From NCBI RefSeq assembly GCF_021390495.1, contig NZ_JAJEJP010000002.1, forward strand, positions 2,976,001 to 3,040,000: a DNA stretch of 64,000 nucleotides, given 5' to 3'. The translations under genes were made by a program, and so were the position numbers. Positions 18,145 through 27,004 of this stretch are shown here, piece by piece; position 1 is the first letter of the stretch; each line of letters begins with the position of its first letter. This stretch comes from Paraburkholderia sp. ZP32-5. GTDB taxonomy: Bacteria; Pseudomonadota; Gammaproteobacteria; Burkholderiales; Burkholderiaceae. A model generated the notes under the pieces. The model was given only the letters and a program-made list of their open reading frames with translations, made no database searches and was not told the DNA's origin.

Positions 18145-18777
18145 ATGAAGCTTTATCACGCCAGCGGGTCACCCAATTCGCGCCGCGTTCGCATCCTGCT
18201 CGCAGAAAAGAAGCTCGACGTCCCGCTCATTCCTGTCGATCTCGGGACCAGGGAGCAGTTTTCGGATGCTTACCGATCCGTCAATGCGCGTGTCGTCGTA
18301 CCGACTCTCGTGCTCGACGACGGCACGGCTATCGGCGAAACGCCGGTCATCATGCGCTACCTCGACGATGCATTTGCGCAGACACCTTTGTATGGAACCA
18401 CAGCGCAGGAAAAGGCGATCGTCGCCATGTGGGAGCGACGCGCGGAAACGGAAGGATTTGCGGCGGTGATGGAAGGCGTGCGCAACGCCGCGGTGGGGCT
18501 AAAAGGTCGTGCCGTTTCCGGGCCGCATGCGTACGAACAGATTCCCGAACTGGTCGAACGCAGCAAGCGTCGCGTGGCAAATTTCTACGACGATCTCGAG
18601 GCGAGACTGTCTATTGTCCCGTTCGTTGCGGGCGAGCTCTATACCGCTGCCGACATCACGGCGCTGGTTGCGGTGGATTTTGCCATCCGCGCTTTTGCGA
18701 TGTCGATTCCCGAGCAACATGTCGCTGTCAGCAGATGGTACGAACAGGTTTCTGCGCGCCCCAGCGCGGCAGCTTGA
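18145..18777 (+). CDS. Glutathione S-transferase family protein
   Basis: A 210-residue cytosolic GST. The thioredoxin-like N-terminal domain begins MKLYHASGSPNSRRVRILLA, with Ser residues at the position that activates glutathione in theta/beta-like classes, then VPTLVLDDGTAIGETPVIMR, which holds the cis-Pro and the Glu-Thr/Ser pair that grips glutathione. The C-terminal helical domain carries ADITALVAVDFA, matching the N-capping box. GGAGAAAAAA precedes the ATG. As the third gene after two SDRs, it may detoxify or isomerise the product of that pathway, but this is inference. Confidence 0.87.
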   Translation: MKLYHASGSPNSRRVRILLAEKKLDVPLIPVDLGTREQFSDAYRSVNARVVVPTLVLDDGTAIGETPVIMRYLDDAFAQTPLYGTTAQEKAIVAMWERRAETEGFAAVMEGVRNAAVGLKGRAVSGPHAYEQIPELVERSKRRVANFYDDLEARLSIVPFVAGELYTAADITALVAVDFAIRAFAMSIPEQHVAVSRWYEQVSARPSAAA

Positions 18778-19016
18778 TGAGTTCGTTGCTTCACTGTCTC
18801 AAGCGCGAGTAACGCGGACCTGAGGCGATCGCCGGCGCATCAGGCTCGTTCACAGTCGATTCGAATCACCGCAAAACGAAACCACGTTAAACCTTAAGAA
18901 CGCCTTATAGAAAACGCTTCGTCAAATAAAAACCGCAGGTCACGTAACTGACTTCTTTTCGCCCCACATTGATCAGGCACGACCCGTAAGTTTCCCTGAC
19001 GAACATAGGACGAAAT

Positions 19017-20705
19017 ATGAAGACGAACAGGAGATGGACGCGCAAGCAAAGCGCGCTGTGTGCAGCCGCCGTGCTGCTCGCTGGACTGCACGCGGTAGCG
19101 GCAAGCGCCGACGACGGCCACAATCACGATGGCGATCGCAACGGCGATCGCCATCGCGCATCGGTCAAGCACGTGCTGTTGATCAGCTTCGACGGTCTGC
19201 ACGAGCAGGACGTCGCGCGTTGCATCGGTGCGAACACCTGCCCGAACCTTGCATTACTCGCCAAGTCCGGCACGACGTATTCCAACGCTCACACGCCGGG
19301 CCTGTCCGATTCGTTCCCTGGCCTTGCCGCACTCGTGACAGGCGGCTCACCGAAGTCCGCCGGTCTTTTCTACGACGTGTCCTACGATCGCACGCTCTAT
19401 GCGCCGTCGGATAGCCACTGCACTGGAAAGACGGGCTGGAACGTCGTGTTCGATGAAACGACCGGTATCGACGCCGAAAACGGCGGCGCACTCACGCATC
19501 TCGACGGCGGCGGCGCGTTCAACCCGCAAGCGATTCCCCATGCGCTGGTCAACGGAGTCTGCACGCCCGTCTATCCGCACAACTACCTGAAGACCAATAC
19601 GGTATTCGAAGTAATCAAGGCCAACGTCGAGGGCGCGCGCACCGCGTGGGCCGACAAACATGCGTGGGGCTACGACTGGCTCAACGGACCATCCGGAGCG
19701 GGTGTCGACGACCTGTCGCGTACCGAGATCAATTCGATCGATCCGGCGACCGGCACAAACTATCTCGACAGCTACACGCACACCGAAAAGTTCGACGACT
19801 ATCATGTGCAATCGTTGATCGATGAGATCGACGGCAAAGATTCGACCGGCAAGTCGAGCGCCGCCGTTCCGACAGTGTTCGGCGCCAATTTCCAGACGCT
19901 GAGCGTTGCGCAGAAAGCCACTGTCGCGACCGGCGGCGGCTACGCCGACACGAGCTTCACGCCCGGTCCGCAAGTCGCCGGCGCCATCGCGTATCTCGAC
20001 GCCTCATTGGGGCGCATCGTGTCGGAACTCAAGCAACGCGACCTGTATGGTTCGACGGCGATCATCGTCACTGCCAAGCATGGCCAGTCACCGACCGATC
20101 ACTCGAAACTCGTGAAGAACGGCGACACGCTCACCAAACTGCTCGAGGCTAACAACTATCTCGACCCGAACGGTAAGTTCGGACAGGACAGCACGACAAG
20201 CGGCAATCTCAACGACGGTAGCGGGCTCGTCGGCACGGGGTTCGTGCAGACCGACGACGTCGGTCTGATCTGGCTGCGCGACCAGAGCCAGTTTTCCTCG
20301 GTCGTGAAGACCCTGAAAGCCAACCTGAGCTGCAGCGCGCCCGGCATCTGCGCGGATGGCCCGCAAGCTTATATCCTCCATGGCGCGCGACTCGCCAGCG
20401 AGTTCGGCGATCCGGCGCTCGGCCGCACGCCGGACATCATCGTGCAGCCGAACCCGGGCGTGATCTATACGTCGAGCACGTCCAAGGACGAAGAGCACGG
20501 CGGCAATGCGCCGGACGACAGCCATCTCGGCCTCGTGATGTATGTGCCGGATGCTCGCCACGCGGGACAGATCAACGACGAGCATGTGCTGACCACGCAA
20601 GTGGCCCCGACCATTCTGCGTCTGCTCGATCTCGAACCGCAGTTGCTGCAATCGGTATCGGCGGAAGGGACCCGTCCGCTGCCGGAATTCGACCGCGGGC
20701 AGTGA
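19017..20705 (+). CDS. Secreted alkaline-phosphatase-like phosphodiesterase
   Basis: Protein of 562 residues with a Sec-type signal peptide (MKTNRRWTRKQSALCAAAVL through AVAASA) followed by a His/Asp-rich linker. The mature part belongs to the alkaline phosphatase superfamily, close to the type I phosphodiesterase/nucleotide pyrophosphatase group. VLLISFDGLHEQD holds the first metal Asp, THTPGLSDSFPG-type text the nucleophile loop, TAKHGQSPTD another metal ligand, and EEHGGNAPDDSHLGLVM the last Asp/His set. It likely hydrolyses phosphodiesters in the periplasm or outside. AGGA lies just before the ATG at 19017. It is monocistronic. Confidence 0.82.
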   Translation: MKTNRRWTRKQSALCAAAVLLAGLHAVAASADDGHNHDGDRNGDRHRASVKHVLLISFDGLHEQDVARCIGANTCPNLALLAKSGTTYSNAHTPGLSDSFPGLAALVTGGSPKSAGLFYDVSYDRTLYAPSDSHCTGKTGWNVVFDETTGIDAENGGALTHLDGGGAFNPQAIPHALVNGVCTPVYPHNYLKTNTVFEVIKANVEGARTAWADKHAWGYDWLNGPSGAGVDDLSRTEINSIDPATGTNYLDSYTHTEKFDDYHVQSLIDEIDGKDSTGKSSAAVPTVFGANFQTLSVAQKATVATGGGYADTSFTPGPQVAGAIAYLDASLGRIVSELKQRDLYGSTAIIVTAKHGQSPTDHSKLVKNGDTLTKLLEANNYLDPNGKFGQDSTTSGNLNDGSGLVGTGFVQTDDVGLIWLRDQSQFSSVVKTLKANLSCSAPGICADGPQAYILHGARLASEFGDPALGRTPDIIVQPNPGVIYTSSTSKDEEHGGNAPDDSHLGLVMYVPDARHAGQINDEHVLTTQVAPTILRLLDLEPQLLQSVSAEGTRPLPEFDRGQ

Positions 20706-21069
20706 AGCGCTATGTGACCGCGACGTAAGAGTCGTGGCGCGCCGTGGCGAATCTGGGCCAGCCACGGTGCGCCTGCTCGACAGCGGGTCAACGCCGCCTC
20801 TGTATGAGTGCACTGTGCAAGAGTAAGAGCCGACTGTTTCATCAATCGAATGGCCGTGACTATGCTGCCGAGGAGCGCGCGACGCGAGCGGCTAGCAGCC
20901 GAAGTATGGCGATTTCTTGCAGACACGAGATGAGTGAATTCCGTCGATTCTTCATTCAACGACCGCTGTTGAATTGAAAGCTGTCGCCTCCAGCCGTTGC
21001 ACCGAGCGGTTGAATCCGCCGTCGATTCGGTGTGTTCGCCGTCGCCCCCGAATGGACGGAGACAGCCGC
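20706..21069. other. Intergenic region with hairpin and a lone IS30-type end
   Basis: Between two convergent genes. GCGCCGTGGC near 20738-20748 can pair with GCCACGGTGCGC at 20761-20772 and may act as a terminator without a U-tract. The stretch 20995-21017 matches the terminal inverted repeat of the complete IS30 element at 41.3-42.5 kb. No gene seen. Confidence 0.5.
20995..21017. repeat. Solo IS30-family terminal repeat (IS relic)
   Basis: GTTGCACCGAGCGGTTGAAT followed by CCG differs at only two positions from the right inverted repeat of the complete IS30 element (42495-42517), and the similarity continues a few bases further. No transposase frame adjoins it, so it is either a relic of a deleted copy or of a one-ended event. 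Confidence 0.55.
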
Positions 21070-22158
21070 TCAATTGCCTCGCGAGAACCACTTTCCGTAG
21101 ATCTGTTCGTAGGTTCCGTCCTCATACATGCTGAGCAGCGCCTCATTGATGGGCTTGCGCAACGCGCTGCCATTGGCAACGGCGATGCCATACTTTTCCG
21201 GTCGAAAGATCGGGCCCACGACGGCCAGCGCGCCGTTGCCGCGTCGAGCTGCCCAGTACTGAAGGGTTGGCGCGTCGAACACGATCGCCTGCACGTCGCC
21301 TTGTATGAGCATACGGATACCCTCGTCGGCGCCGGTCACGCTGGCGAACGACAAGCCCCGTTGGGCCAGGTACTCCGCGGCTACGGTGCCTGGTACCGAG
21401 CCGATCGCTTTACCTGGTAGATCATCCGGGCCGCGGATGTTCGACTCGAGGCGGGCCACGGTCTGTGAGGACGTGACGGTCGCGGTGAGTTGTGCAATCA
21501 GGACGACGCCAATGAGCCACATCAGAGGTACCAGCACACGCTTCCATACACTCGCTGCTTCGCGCTCGCCGTGCTCACCCGTCGCGATGATGAGCATCGT
21601 GACCCAAAGGCCTTCGCCGATAGCCCGCCAGTAAGGTTTCCGGAAAGCTTCGTCGCGTCTGCGTTCGAGCAGCCACACCAGGTTGGCGAGCAAAAAAACG
21701 ATGACGATGGTTATCGCTAGCAACTGGCCGATGGCGAGCCATGGAATCGCCCGAAGCGATGTCATGAACGTGTTTTCATTCGTCGCGCGCACCATGATTT
21801 GCAGCCCCGAATCGAAATAGGGCAATGTGAAGTCGACGATATTCTCGCCTTTGGGTGTCATCGTGATCGCCGCGATCGCGACGTCGGCATCGCCACGTTT
21901 GACTGCATCCAGCAACTCGGTCTGGGTCCTCAGTTTCGTCCACGATGACTGCACGCCGATGCGGCGCGCAATTTCGTTCCAGAGGTCAATGCTGAAACCT
22001 TCGGGCAATGCGGTTTGAGGCAGCACGAAAGGAGCGACCGGCGCGGTCGCGATTCGCAAGGTGGTGGCGGGAGGGATATCCGCTGGAGTCTGTGCCGCGG
22101 TTGTCGCCGTTAGCGCAAGGCAAGTCAGCGCGACGACCCACCGTGCCAGGACATTCAT
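21070..22158 (-). CDS. GluR0-like ligand-gated channel / receptor protein
   Basis: A 362-residue protein. After a signal peptide (about 1-22), a type 3 periplasmic-binding lobe (32-125) is interrupted by a membrane helix (141-165), a re-entrant-looking segment EGLWVTMLIIATGEHGERE (182-200) and a second membrane helix (208-228). The binding lobe then resumes to the end (YGIAVANGSALRKPINEALL). This S1-M1-P-M2-S2 order is that of prokaryotic ionotropic glutamate receptors such as GluR0. The pore position lacks TVGYG, so K+ selectivity is not supported. AGGAG precedes the ATG at 22158. It starts 31 bases after the DUF2252 stop, so the two are probably cotranscribed. Confidence 0.72.
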   Translation of the reverse strand: MNVLARWVVALTCLALTATTAAQTPADIPPATTLRIATAPVAPFVLPQTALPEGFSIDLWNEIARRIGVQSSWTKLRTQTELLDAVKRGDADVAIAAITMTPKGENIVDFTLPYFDSGLQIMVRATNENTFMTSLRAIPWLAIGQLLAITIVIVFLLANLVWLLERRRDEAFRKPYWRAIGEGLWVTMLIIATGEHGEREAASVWKRVLVPLMWLIGVVLIAQLTATVTSSQTVARLESNIRGPDDLPGKAIGSVPGTVAAEYLAQRGLSFASVTGADEGIRMLIQGDVQAIVFDAPTLQYWAARRGNGALAVVGPIFRPEKYGIAVANGSALRKPINEALLSMYEDGTYEQIYGKWFSRGN

Positions 22159-22189
22159 CGCGTGGCTCCTGGGTGCGTGAATAGCCTGG

Positions 22190-23602
22190 TCAGATACGAA
22201 AATCCGCCGCCATGTCCTCGTCGCTTCGCGCTTCCAGCTTGCCGGACCGGCACGCGCGCATAAACGCGTCATAGTCCTTGTGGTTCTGTTCGGCGTAGGC
22301 GAACGCGTAGTCGGTCAGCGCGTCGGCCATCCGGTCGCCACTGCCCAGATATGACGCGATTTCGATGGCTTTGCCGCTCGCCTTGGCGTGAGCGCGAGCG
22401 AGCGCCCAACTGCAGATGCGCGCGTAGCCCCGAAAGATCGTGCTGTTCATGCGCTCCACCTCGGCCGAGACCTTCATGTCGCGCAACTGGCGGAAATAGA
22501 AGTGCCGGCCTGCGGGGCCCGTTGTCCAGCCGAGGAAAGAGTCGCTCGCGGCCTGCAGCAGGCGCTGGCCGGCGACGACCCGTTCGCCCTGGTGCGCGGG
22601 CCCATCGGCATCGAAGAAGCGCGCAATCACTGACTGGCGTGCTTCCTTGACCTGCAGGAACAGCGGTTTGCCGTGACTATCGACGAACAGCATCACAAGA
22701 CAGGAGGTGCCGACGCTGCCGACGCCCACCACCTTGAACGCGATATCGTGCAATTCGAACTGACCAATCAACTGACGGCGGTCGGATGAAACCGTCTGCA
22801 GATACGCGTCGAACGCGGTGGCAAGCTTGCCTTTCCATTCGTCCGTGTCCGACCACTTCTGGTCCTTGCCGAGCAGGGAGTTGGGGCCGCCAGGGTGGAA
22901 CAGGGCGGGCGGCGCATCCTGTATGCGCCAGCGGCCTTCCTGCAGCACCGCCATCTTGCGGAGCATGCTTTCGTGCGTGCGGCCTGCTGCCTTTTCAAGC
23001 GTCTTGCTGATCAGTTGTCGACCTTCGGCCGTGGCGGCCGCTTCCATCATCCGCTCAAAGGTGACGATCTCGTGCCAGAGTTCGAGCGCGCTGCAATCGG
23101 CGTACTGGTGCATCCTGTCGCGGTACTCGTGCACCGCTGTCGAAACGACGTCCTTGATCGCCCCGCGCTCGATGCCCATGTGCTCGCCTGCTATCGCGAA
23201 GCTGGCCATCAACCGTTTGATGTCCCATTCCCAGGGGCCGGGCGCGACTTCGTCGAAATCGTTGAGGTCGAACACAAGTTGGCGCTCCGGCGTGGCGAAG
23301 CCGCCGAAGTTCATCAGATGCGCGTCGCCGCAGATTGGAAACGTGATTCCAGAGTGGCTCGTTTTGGCCAGATCGTGCGCCTGAAGAATCGCGCTGCCGC
23401 GAAAGAAGGTGAAAGGCGACACGGACATACGCCCGTAGCGCAGCGGCACGAGTGCTTCCACGCGCCCGGCGCTGTTTTCCTGCAGCAGTTTGACGGGATC
23501 GCGGTCGACGTTCCCAGGGGTTGCGTTTGCAGAGCGAGGCGCATGCTGACGGGCGAAACGTCCTGCGGCCTCGCGGTCAGCCCGCGTCAGCGTCTCCGGC
23601 AT
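22190..23602 (-). CDS. DUF2252 family protein
   Basis: A 470-residue soluble protein of the DUF2252 family. CGDAHLMNFGG followed by FDLNDFDEVAPGPWEWDIKR resembles the HGDxHxxN...DxDD catalytic and metal-binding loops of aminoglycoside-phosphotransferase-like kinases, so a phosphotransfer role is a reasonable guess; no substrate is known to me. The start at 23602 (MPETLTRADREA) follows GAGAGG; the longer frame upstream runs through intergenic repeats and lacks family character. First gene of a likely operon with the GluR0-like protein, divergent from the alkylsulfatase. Confidence 0.85.
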   Translation of the reverse strand: MPETLTRADREAAGRFARQHAPRSANATPGNVDRDPVKLLQENSAGRVEALVPLRYGRMSVSPFTFFRGSAILQAHDLAKTSHSGITFPICGDAHLMNFGGFATPERQLVFDLNDFDEVAPGPWEWDIKRLMASFAIAGEHMGIERGAIKDVVSTAVHEYRDRMHQYADCSALELWHEIVTFERMMEAAATAEGRQLISKTLEKAAGRTHESMLRKMAVLQEGRWRIQDAPPALFHPGGPNSLLGKDQKWSDTDEWKGKLATAFDAYLQTVSSDRRQLIGQFELHDIAFKVVGVGSVGTSCLVMLFVDSHGKPLFLQVKEARQSVIARFFDADGPAHQGERVVAGQRLLQAASDSFLGWTTGPAGRHFYFRQLRDMKVSAEVERMNSTIFRGYARICSWALARAHAKASGKAIEIASYLGSGDRMADALTDYAFAYAEQNHKDYDAFMRACRSGKLEARSDEDMAADFRI

Positions 23603-23724
23603 TTTGCGCACCTCTCTTTGTTTGTCGCGTGAGCGCGGGTCCGTGCTCGCAGGACTTGTGCGTCCTACTAGTCCGGAGTCCGGCCGTTGGCCATAGTCCA
23701 GTGTAGGTAGCTGCCGATTTCCGG

Positions 23725-23748
23725 GGTATTGGACCAAGGTCCTATACC
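23725..23748. promoter_or_regulatory. Palindromic site 1, possible regulator binding site
   Basis: Centred on GGACCAAGGTCC, with outer bases TAT/ATA extending the symmetry. A related copy in inverted orientation occurs at 23804-23824 (GTAGGACCAAAGGCCAATAC). Such spaced dyads are typical of NarL/FixJ- or TetR-type operators; the regulator is unknown. Confidence 0.45.
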
Positions 23749-23803
23749 CAACTAAATGGAAGCGACGCGCAGCAATTTTCAATCCCTGCCGTTATCTCGC
23801 GGC

Positions 23804-23824
23804 GTAGGACCAAAGGCCAATACC
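23804..23824. promoter_or_regulatory. Palindromic site 2, inverted relative of site 1
   Basis: GTAGGACCAAAGGCCAATAC plus C; read on the minus strand it gives GGTATTGG...GGTCCTAC, closely matching site 1. The centres lie about 77 bases apart, roughly seven helical turns. Confidence 0.4.
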
Positions 23825-24021
23825 ATTCCAGACATATGCCAAATAAGCTGACGGGCGAGTGACTCTGCTTTAAGAAAACCAATAACTCATCGAGTCATTC
23901 ACACATTGCTGCGTCCCGAACCGGATCTTTCCGAAGTAGTCGTCGAGATAGTCCCCTGGCGATCGGTTCGAAGGCAAAGAGACGTAGCAAGCCTGCTCGC
24001 GCAACATGAATGGAGGTAGCC

Positions 24022-25839
24022 ATGTCCGACCCGAAAGATCCGGCGGAAAGCGGAACCCGCAGAGCCTTCCTGAAAAACGTTGCCGTGGCTGGCGTGGCAA
24101 CGGGGCTATCGGGCGTGGTCGGCGAGACATTGGCGCAAACAGGTGCGATGGCCAAATCAACCAGTCCGGCGTCGAAGCCCGCAACGCCCGCCACCATCGC
24201 GCTGAACAAACAGTACGCAGAGTTCCTTTCGTTCGCGGATGCCCAGGATTTCGAAGACGCCAAACGCGGACTGATCGCCACGCTTCCCGAACCGGTGATC
24301 ATCAAGGGACAAGGCGATATTCCCGCGTGGAATCTGCAGCAGTTCGAGTTCGTCAGTAGTGGTCCGGAAAACAATGCGCCACCGACGGTCAATCCGAGTC
24401 TTTGGCGCAATGCCAAGCTCAACATGAATCACGGGTTGTTCAAGGTGGTGGATGGCATCTGGCAGGTTCGCGGCTACGACCTGTCCGTGATGAGCATCAT
24501 TCGGGGCGACCAGGGTTATATCGTCGTGGACCCGTTCATCACGACCGAGGTGGCCTCGACGGTCTGGAAGCAGCTCGTTGTCCCGCACCTCGGCGATAAG
24601 CCCATCACTCACGTGATCTATACGCACAGTCACGTGGACCACTATGGCGGCGTGCGCGGACTCGCCAGTGACGACGACCTGAAATCCGGCAAGGTGAAAA
24701 TCGTGGCGCCAACCGGCTTTACGGAAGCCGCCGTCGGCGAAAACGTCATTGCCGGCAATGCGATGGGGCGCCGCGCCAGCTACATGTACGGTTCGCTGCT
24801 GCCTCGCAGTCCCGAAGGGATTGTCGACGGCGGTTTGGGCAAGACCACTTCAGTGGGCACCATCACGCATGCCGTACCGTCCATTTTTGCCGAAAAGACC
24901 GGGCAGAAAATGACACTCGACGGCGTCGAGATGGTGGTGCTGATGGCGCCGGAATCGGAGGCACCGTCGGAGTACATGTTCTACCTGCCGAAGTTCAAGG
25001 CGTTCTGCGCCGCGGAAGACGCTACCCACACGCTTCACAATCTGTACACGCTGCGAGGCGCCAAGGTCCGCGACGCGCTGCTCTGGTCGAAATACCTGCA
25101 GTCGTCGCTCGAGATGTTCGGCGACGACGTGCAGGTCGTGTTCGCCTCGCACTATTGGCCGACGTGGGGCAACGATCGCGTCGTCGCGTTCCTTGGTGCG
25201 CAACGCGACATGTATCGCTACATGCATGATCAGGTTCTGCGCATGGCCAACAAGGGCATGACGCCACTTGAAATCGGCGAAGCGATCCGTCTGCCCGATA
25301 GCCTGGCGAAGCATTGGTTCTGCCGAAGCTACTACGGCACCGTCTACCACGACGCCGTTGCGCAATACAACCTGCGCCTCGGGTTTTTCGACGGCGTTCC
25401 CGCGAACCTGCACCGCTTGCAGCCAACCGATGCAGGCAAGCGATACGTCGAGTTCATGGGCGGCTCGGCCGCGGTTCTCAGCAAGGCGCATGCGTACTAC
25501 AGCAAAGGCGAGTACCGATGGGTGGCTGAAGTCGTGAATCACGTCGTCTTTGCCGAGCCACAAAACATGGCGGCCAAGCAGTTGCTGGCGGACACCTATG
25601 AGCAGTTGGGTTATCAGTCGGAATCGGCGTCGTGGCGAAATTTCTATCTGACCGGTGCAATGGAATTGCGCAATGGCATCCGGCAGCTACCTGCGCCTCA
25701 GCGAGGGCAAGATTCTTACAGGCGTAGGATGTACAGGTTTTATTACGGTTCAACTGGCTTTCGAGGAGTAACTGTTCGAAGACCGCGGCCATTTCCGGCC
25801 GTCTCATTCGAGTTACCTGTTTCGATCAAACCATCTTGA
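24022..25839 (+). CDS. Tat-exported alkylsulfatase, C-terminal domain missing
   Basis: Protein of 605 residues. The leader TRRAFLKNVAVAGVATGLSG is a textbook twin-arginine signal. The metallo-beta-lactamase core carries THSHVDHYGG (His202, His204, Asp206, His207), the dinuclear zinc site of SdsA1-type alkylsulfatases, which cleave SDS-like sulfate esters. The helical dimerisation domain is visible to ADTYEQLGYQSESASWRNFY and GAMELRNGI. Family members then have an SCP2-like domain of roughly 120 residues; here the text turns into basic, unrelated sequence (from about 25700) and stops. A truncation or rearrangement near the 3' end is likely. GGAGG precedes the ATG at 24022. Substrate-binding by the missing domain suggests reduced function. 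Confidence 0.85.
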   Translation: MSDPKDPAESGTRRAFLKNVAVAGVATGLSGVVGETLAQTGAMAKSTSPASKPATPATIALNKQYAEFLSFADAQDFEDAKRGLIATLPEPVIIKGQGDIPAWNLQQFEFVSSGPENNAPPTVNPSLWRNAKLNMNHGLFKVVDGIWQVRGYDLSVMSIIRGDQGYIVVDPFITTEVASTVWKQLVVPHLGDKPITHVIYTHSHVDHYGGVRGLASDDDLKSGKVKIVAPTGFTEAAVGENVIAGNAMGRRASYMYGSLLPRSPEGIVDGGLGKTTSVGTITHAVPSIFAEKTGQKMTLDGVEMVVLMAPESEAPSEYMFYLPKFKAFCAAEDATHTLHNLYTLRGAKVRDALLWSKYLQSSLEMFGDDVQVVFASHYWPTWGNDRVVAFLGAQRDMYRYMHDQVLRMANKGMTPLEIGEAIRLPDSLAKHWFCRSYYGTVYHDAVAQYNLRLGFFDGVPANLHRLQPTDAGKRYVEFMGGSAAVLSKAHAYYSKGEYRWVAEVVNHVVFAEPQNMAAKQLLADTYEQLGYQSESASWRNFYLTGAMELRNGIRQLPAPQRGQDSYRRRMYRFYYGSTGFRGVTVRRPRPFPAVSFELPVSIKPS

Positions 25840-26008
25840 TAGCAAGCCATGATTCGATGCACTGTGACTGACCGCTTTGGAGAGATGCGAAAGACCGCAA
25901 CGGGTCGCGAGTACACACCGCCGCCTGACCGCTTCCAGGAAGCAGAATTCCACTAGCCGCTTTTCGGCAATCAACTTGAAGAGCGGTCAGGCGTAGCCAA
26001 CCCATTAA

Positions 26009-26626
26009 CTATTTGACTGCTGCCAAGGCCAAGTCCACCTTGACAAAACCTGCCTCTTTGAGATCCGTACGCAACCTGGGGAGCAACCTGAGGATGCTGG
26101 CAGTCGCTTCCTGAGCTCTGACTTTGTCGTTATGCGCCTCCTTTTCGATCTCCTGCCACACCGAACCCCGTACCCGGGCCAACATGGCCTCTTCAAATGC
26201 ATCGAATATGGTGAGATTAGGCACGCGGGACGCAGAACTCAACACCCGGCTGAAACGGTTCATCTGCACCGCCGCCGCTCGCGACTGCTCGATCAATTGG
26301 ATAGTAGTTTTCAGGGTGGCGACGATTGCATCTGCTTCTGCGCCAGTCCCGCACTCATCGATTTCAATATTTATCACGCGCGGATCACTATCACTTCCAT
26401 CGAGAACGGCCCGGTACGGCTCCCCAAGATGCTTAATGCAGCGGGTCCAAATGAAGATCGCTTTAGTTTTGGTCGGGTTGCTTCGGTATTCACGCAGCAG
26501 ATAGAGGAACAGCATGTGCGTGAAGCCATTGTGCCCAAACTTGGCTGCAAGAGAAAGATTGATCCCCTGATCTGCTATTGTTGCAGCGGCCGCATATTCG
26601 CGGCGCGTTTTTTTCGCGAATGGCAT
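26009..26626 (-). CDS. Hypothetical protein, orphan
   Basis: A protein of 205 residues if started at the ATG at 26626, which has AGG seven bases upstream; an ATG at 26689 would give 226. It is mostly helical by composition with a basic N-terminus (MPFAKKTRREYAAAA), has no signal peptide or clear membrane segment, and contains no motif I recognise. Codon use is less GC-biased than in the flanking metabolic genes. It sits between the truncated alkylsulfatase and a 16-base perfect palindrome, suggesting inserted DNA. Confidence 0.6.
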   Translation of the reverse strand: MPFAKKTRREYAAAATIADQGINLSLAAKFGHNGFTHMLFLYLLREYRSNPTKTKAIFIWTRCIKHLGEPYRAVLDGSDSDPRVINIEIDECGTGAEADAIVATLKTTIQLIEQSRAAAVQMNRFSRVLSSASRVPNLTIFDAFEEAMLARVRGSVWQEIEKEAHNDKVRAQEATASILRLLPRLRTDLKEAGFVKVDLALAAVK

Positions 26627-26689
26627 ATGAGAACCTGCTATTAGGTTTGAAAAATTGGCCCATGCATTTACGCCATCAATGGTTTGCAT

Positions 26690-27004
26690 CCGTAGCGATC
26701 AAACCCATTGCTTTCCAAGGTCGCCGTATTGCATCCAAACACTTTTCAATGATGTGATTTCCGGACATCGATCCGACGAAACGGTTTGACCAATAACTTC
26801 GCCGAGGGCGTAAGCGTGGACGTGGAGCACTGCGTGGAACGATGCGATTCTATGAATAGGCGGCACGCCGGTCTGTAGCGCAAATGCGCTACAGACCGGC
26901 GAAAGTGGCGACTTGTCAGTTGGGTCGTCTTTGAACGATTCTGCAGATGGCCGTCAAAACCGGCGGATCGTTTTCTGGTCGAAGCCTGGGATTGGTGGCC
27001 CTGC
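26690..27004. other. Intergenic region with a perfect 16-bp palindrome
   Basis: Downstream of the molybdenum hydroxylase operon and upstream of the orphan gene. Apart from the hairpin at 26867-26900 nothing recognisable is present. Confidence 0.55.
26867..26900. repeat. Perfect inverted repeat, 16-bp arms, 2-base loop
   Basis: GCCGGTCTGTAGCGCA at 26867-26882 and its exact reverse complement at 26885-26900, separated by AA. No T-tract follows on either strand, so a classical intrinsic terminator is not supported, though it may block transcription or protect the 3' end of the upstream mRNA. It could also be a mobile-element scar or protein-binding site. Confidence 0.75.

Larger units (their letters stand above)
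23603..24021. other. Divergent intergenic region with paired palindromes
   Basis: Separates the DUF2252 operon from the alkylsulfatase. It carries two related dyads, at 23725-23748 and 23804-23824, listed separately, and a further AGGAC...GTCCT dyad near 23651-23666. No gene seen. Confidence 0.6.

Noticed and set aside
20738..20772. GC-rich hairpin after the phosphodiesterase gene
   Set aside because: No T-tract follows, so I do not list it as a terminator.
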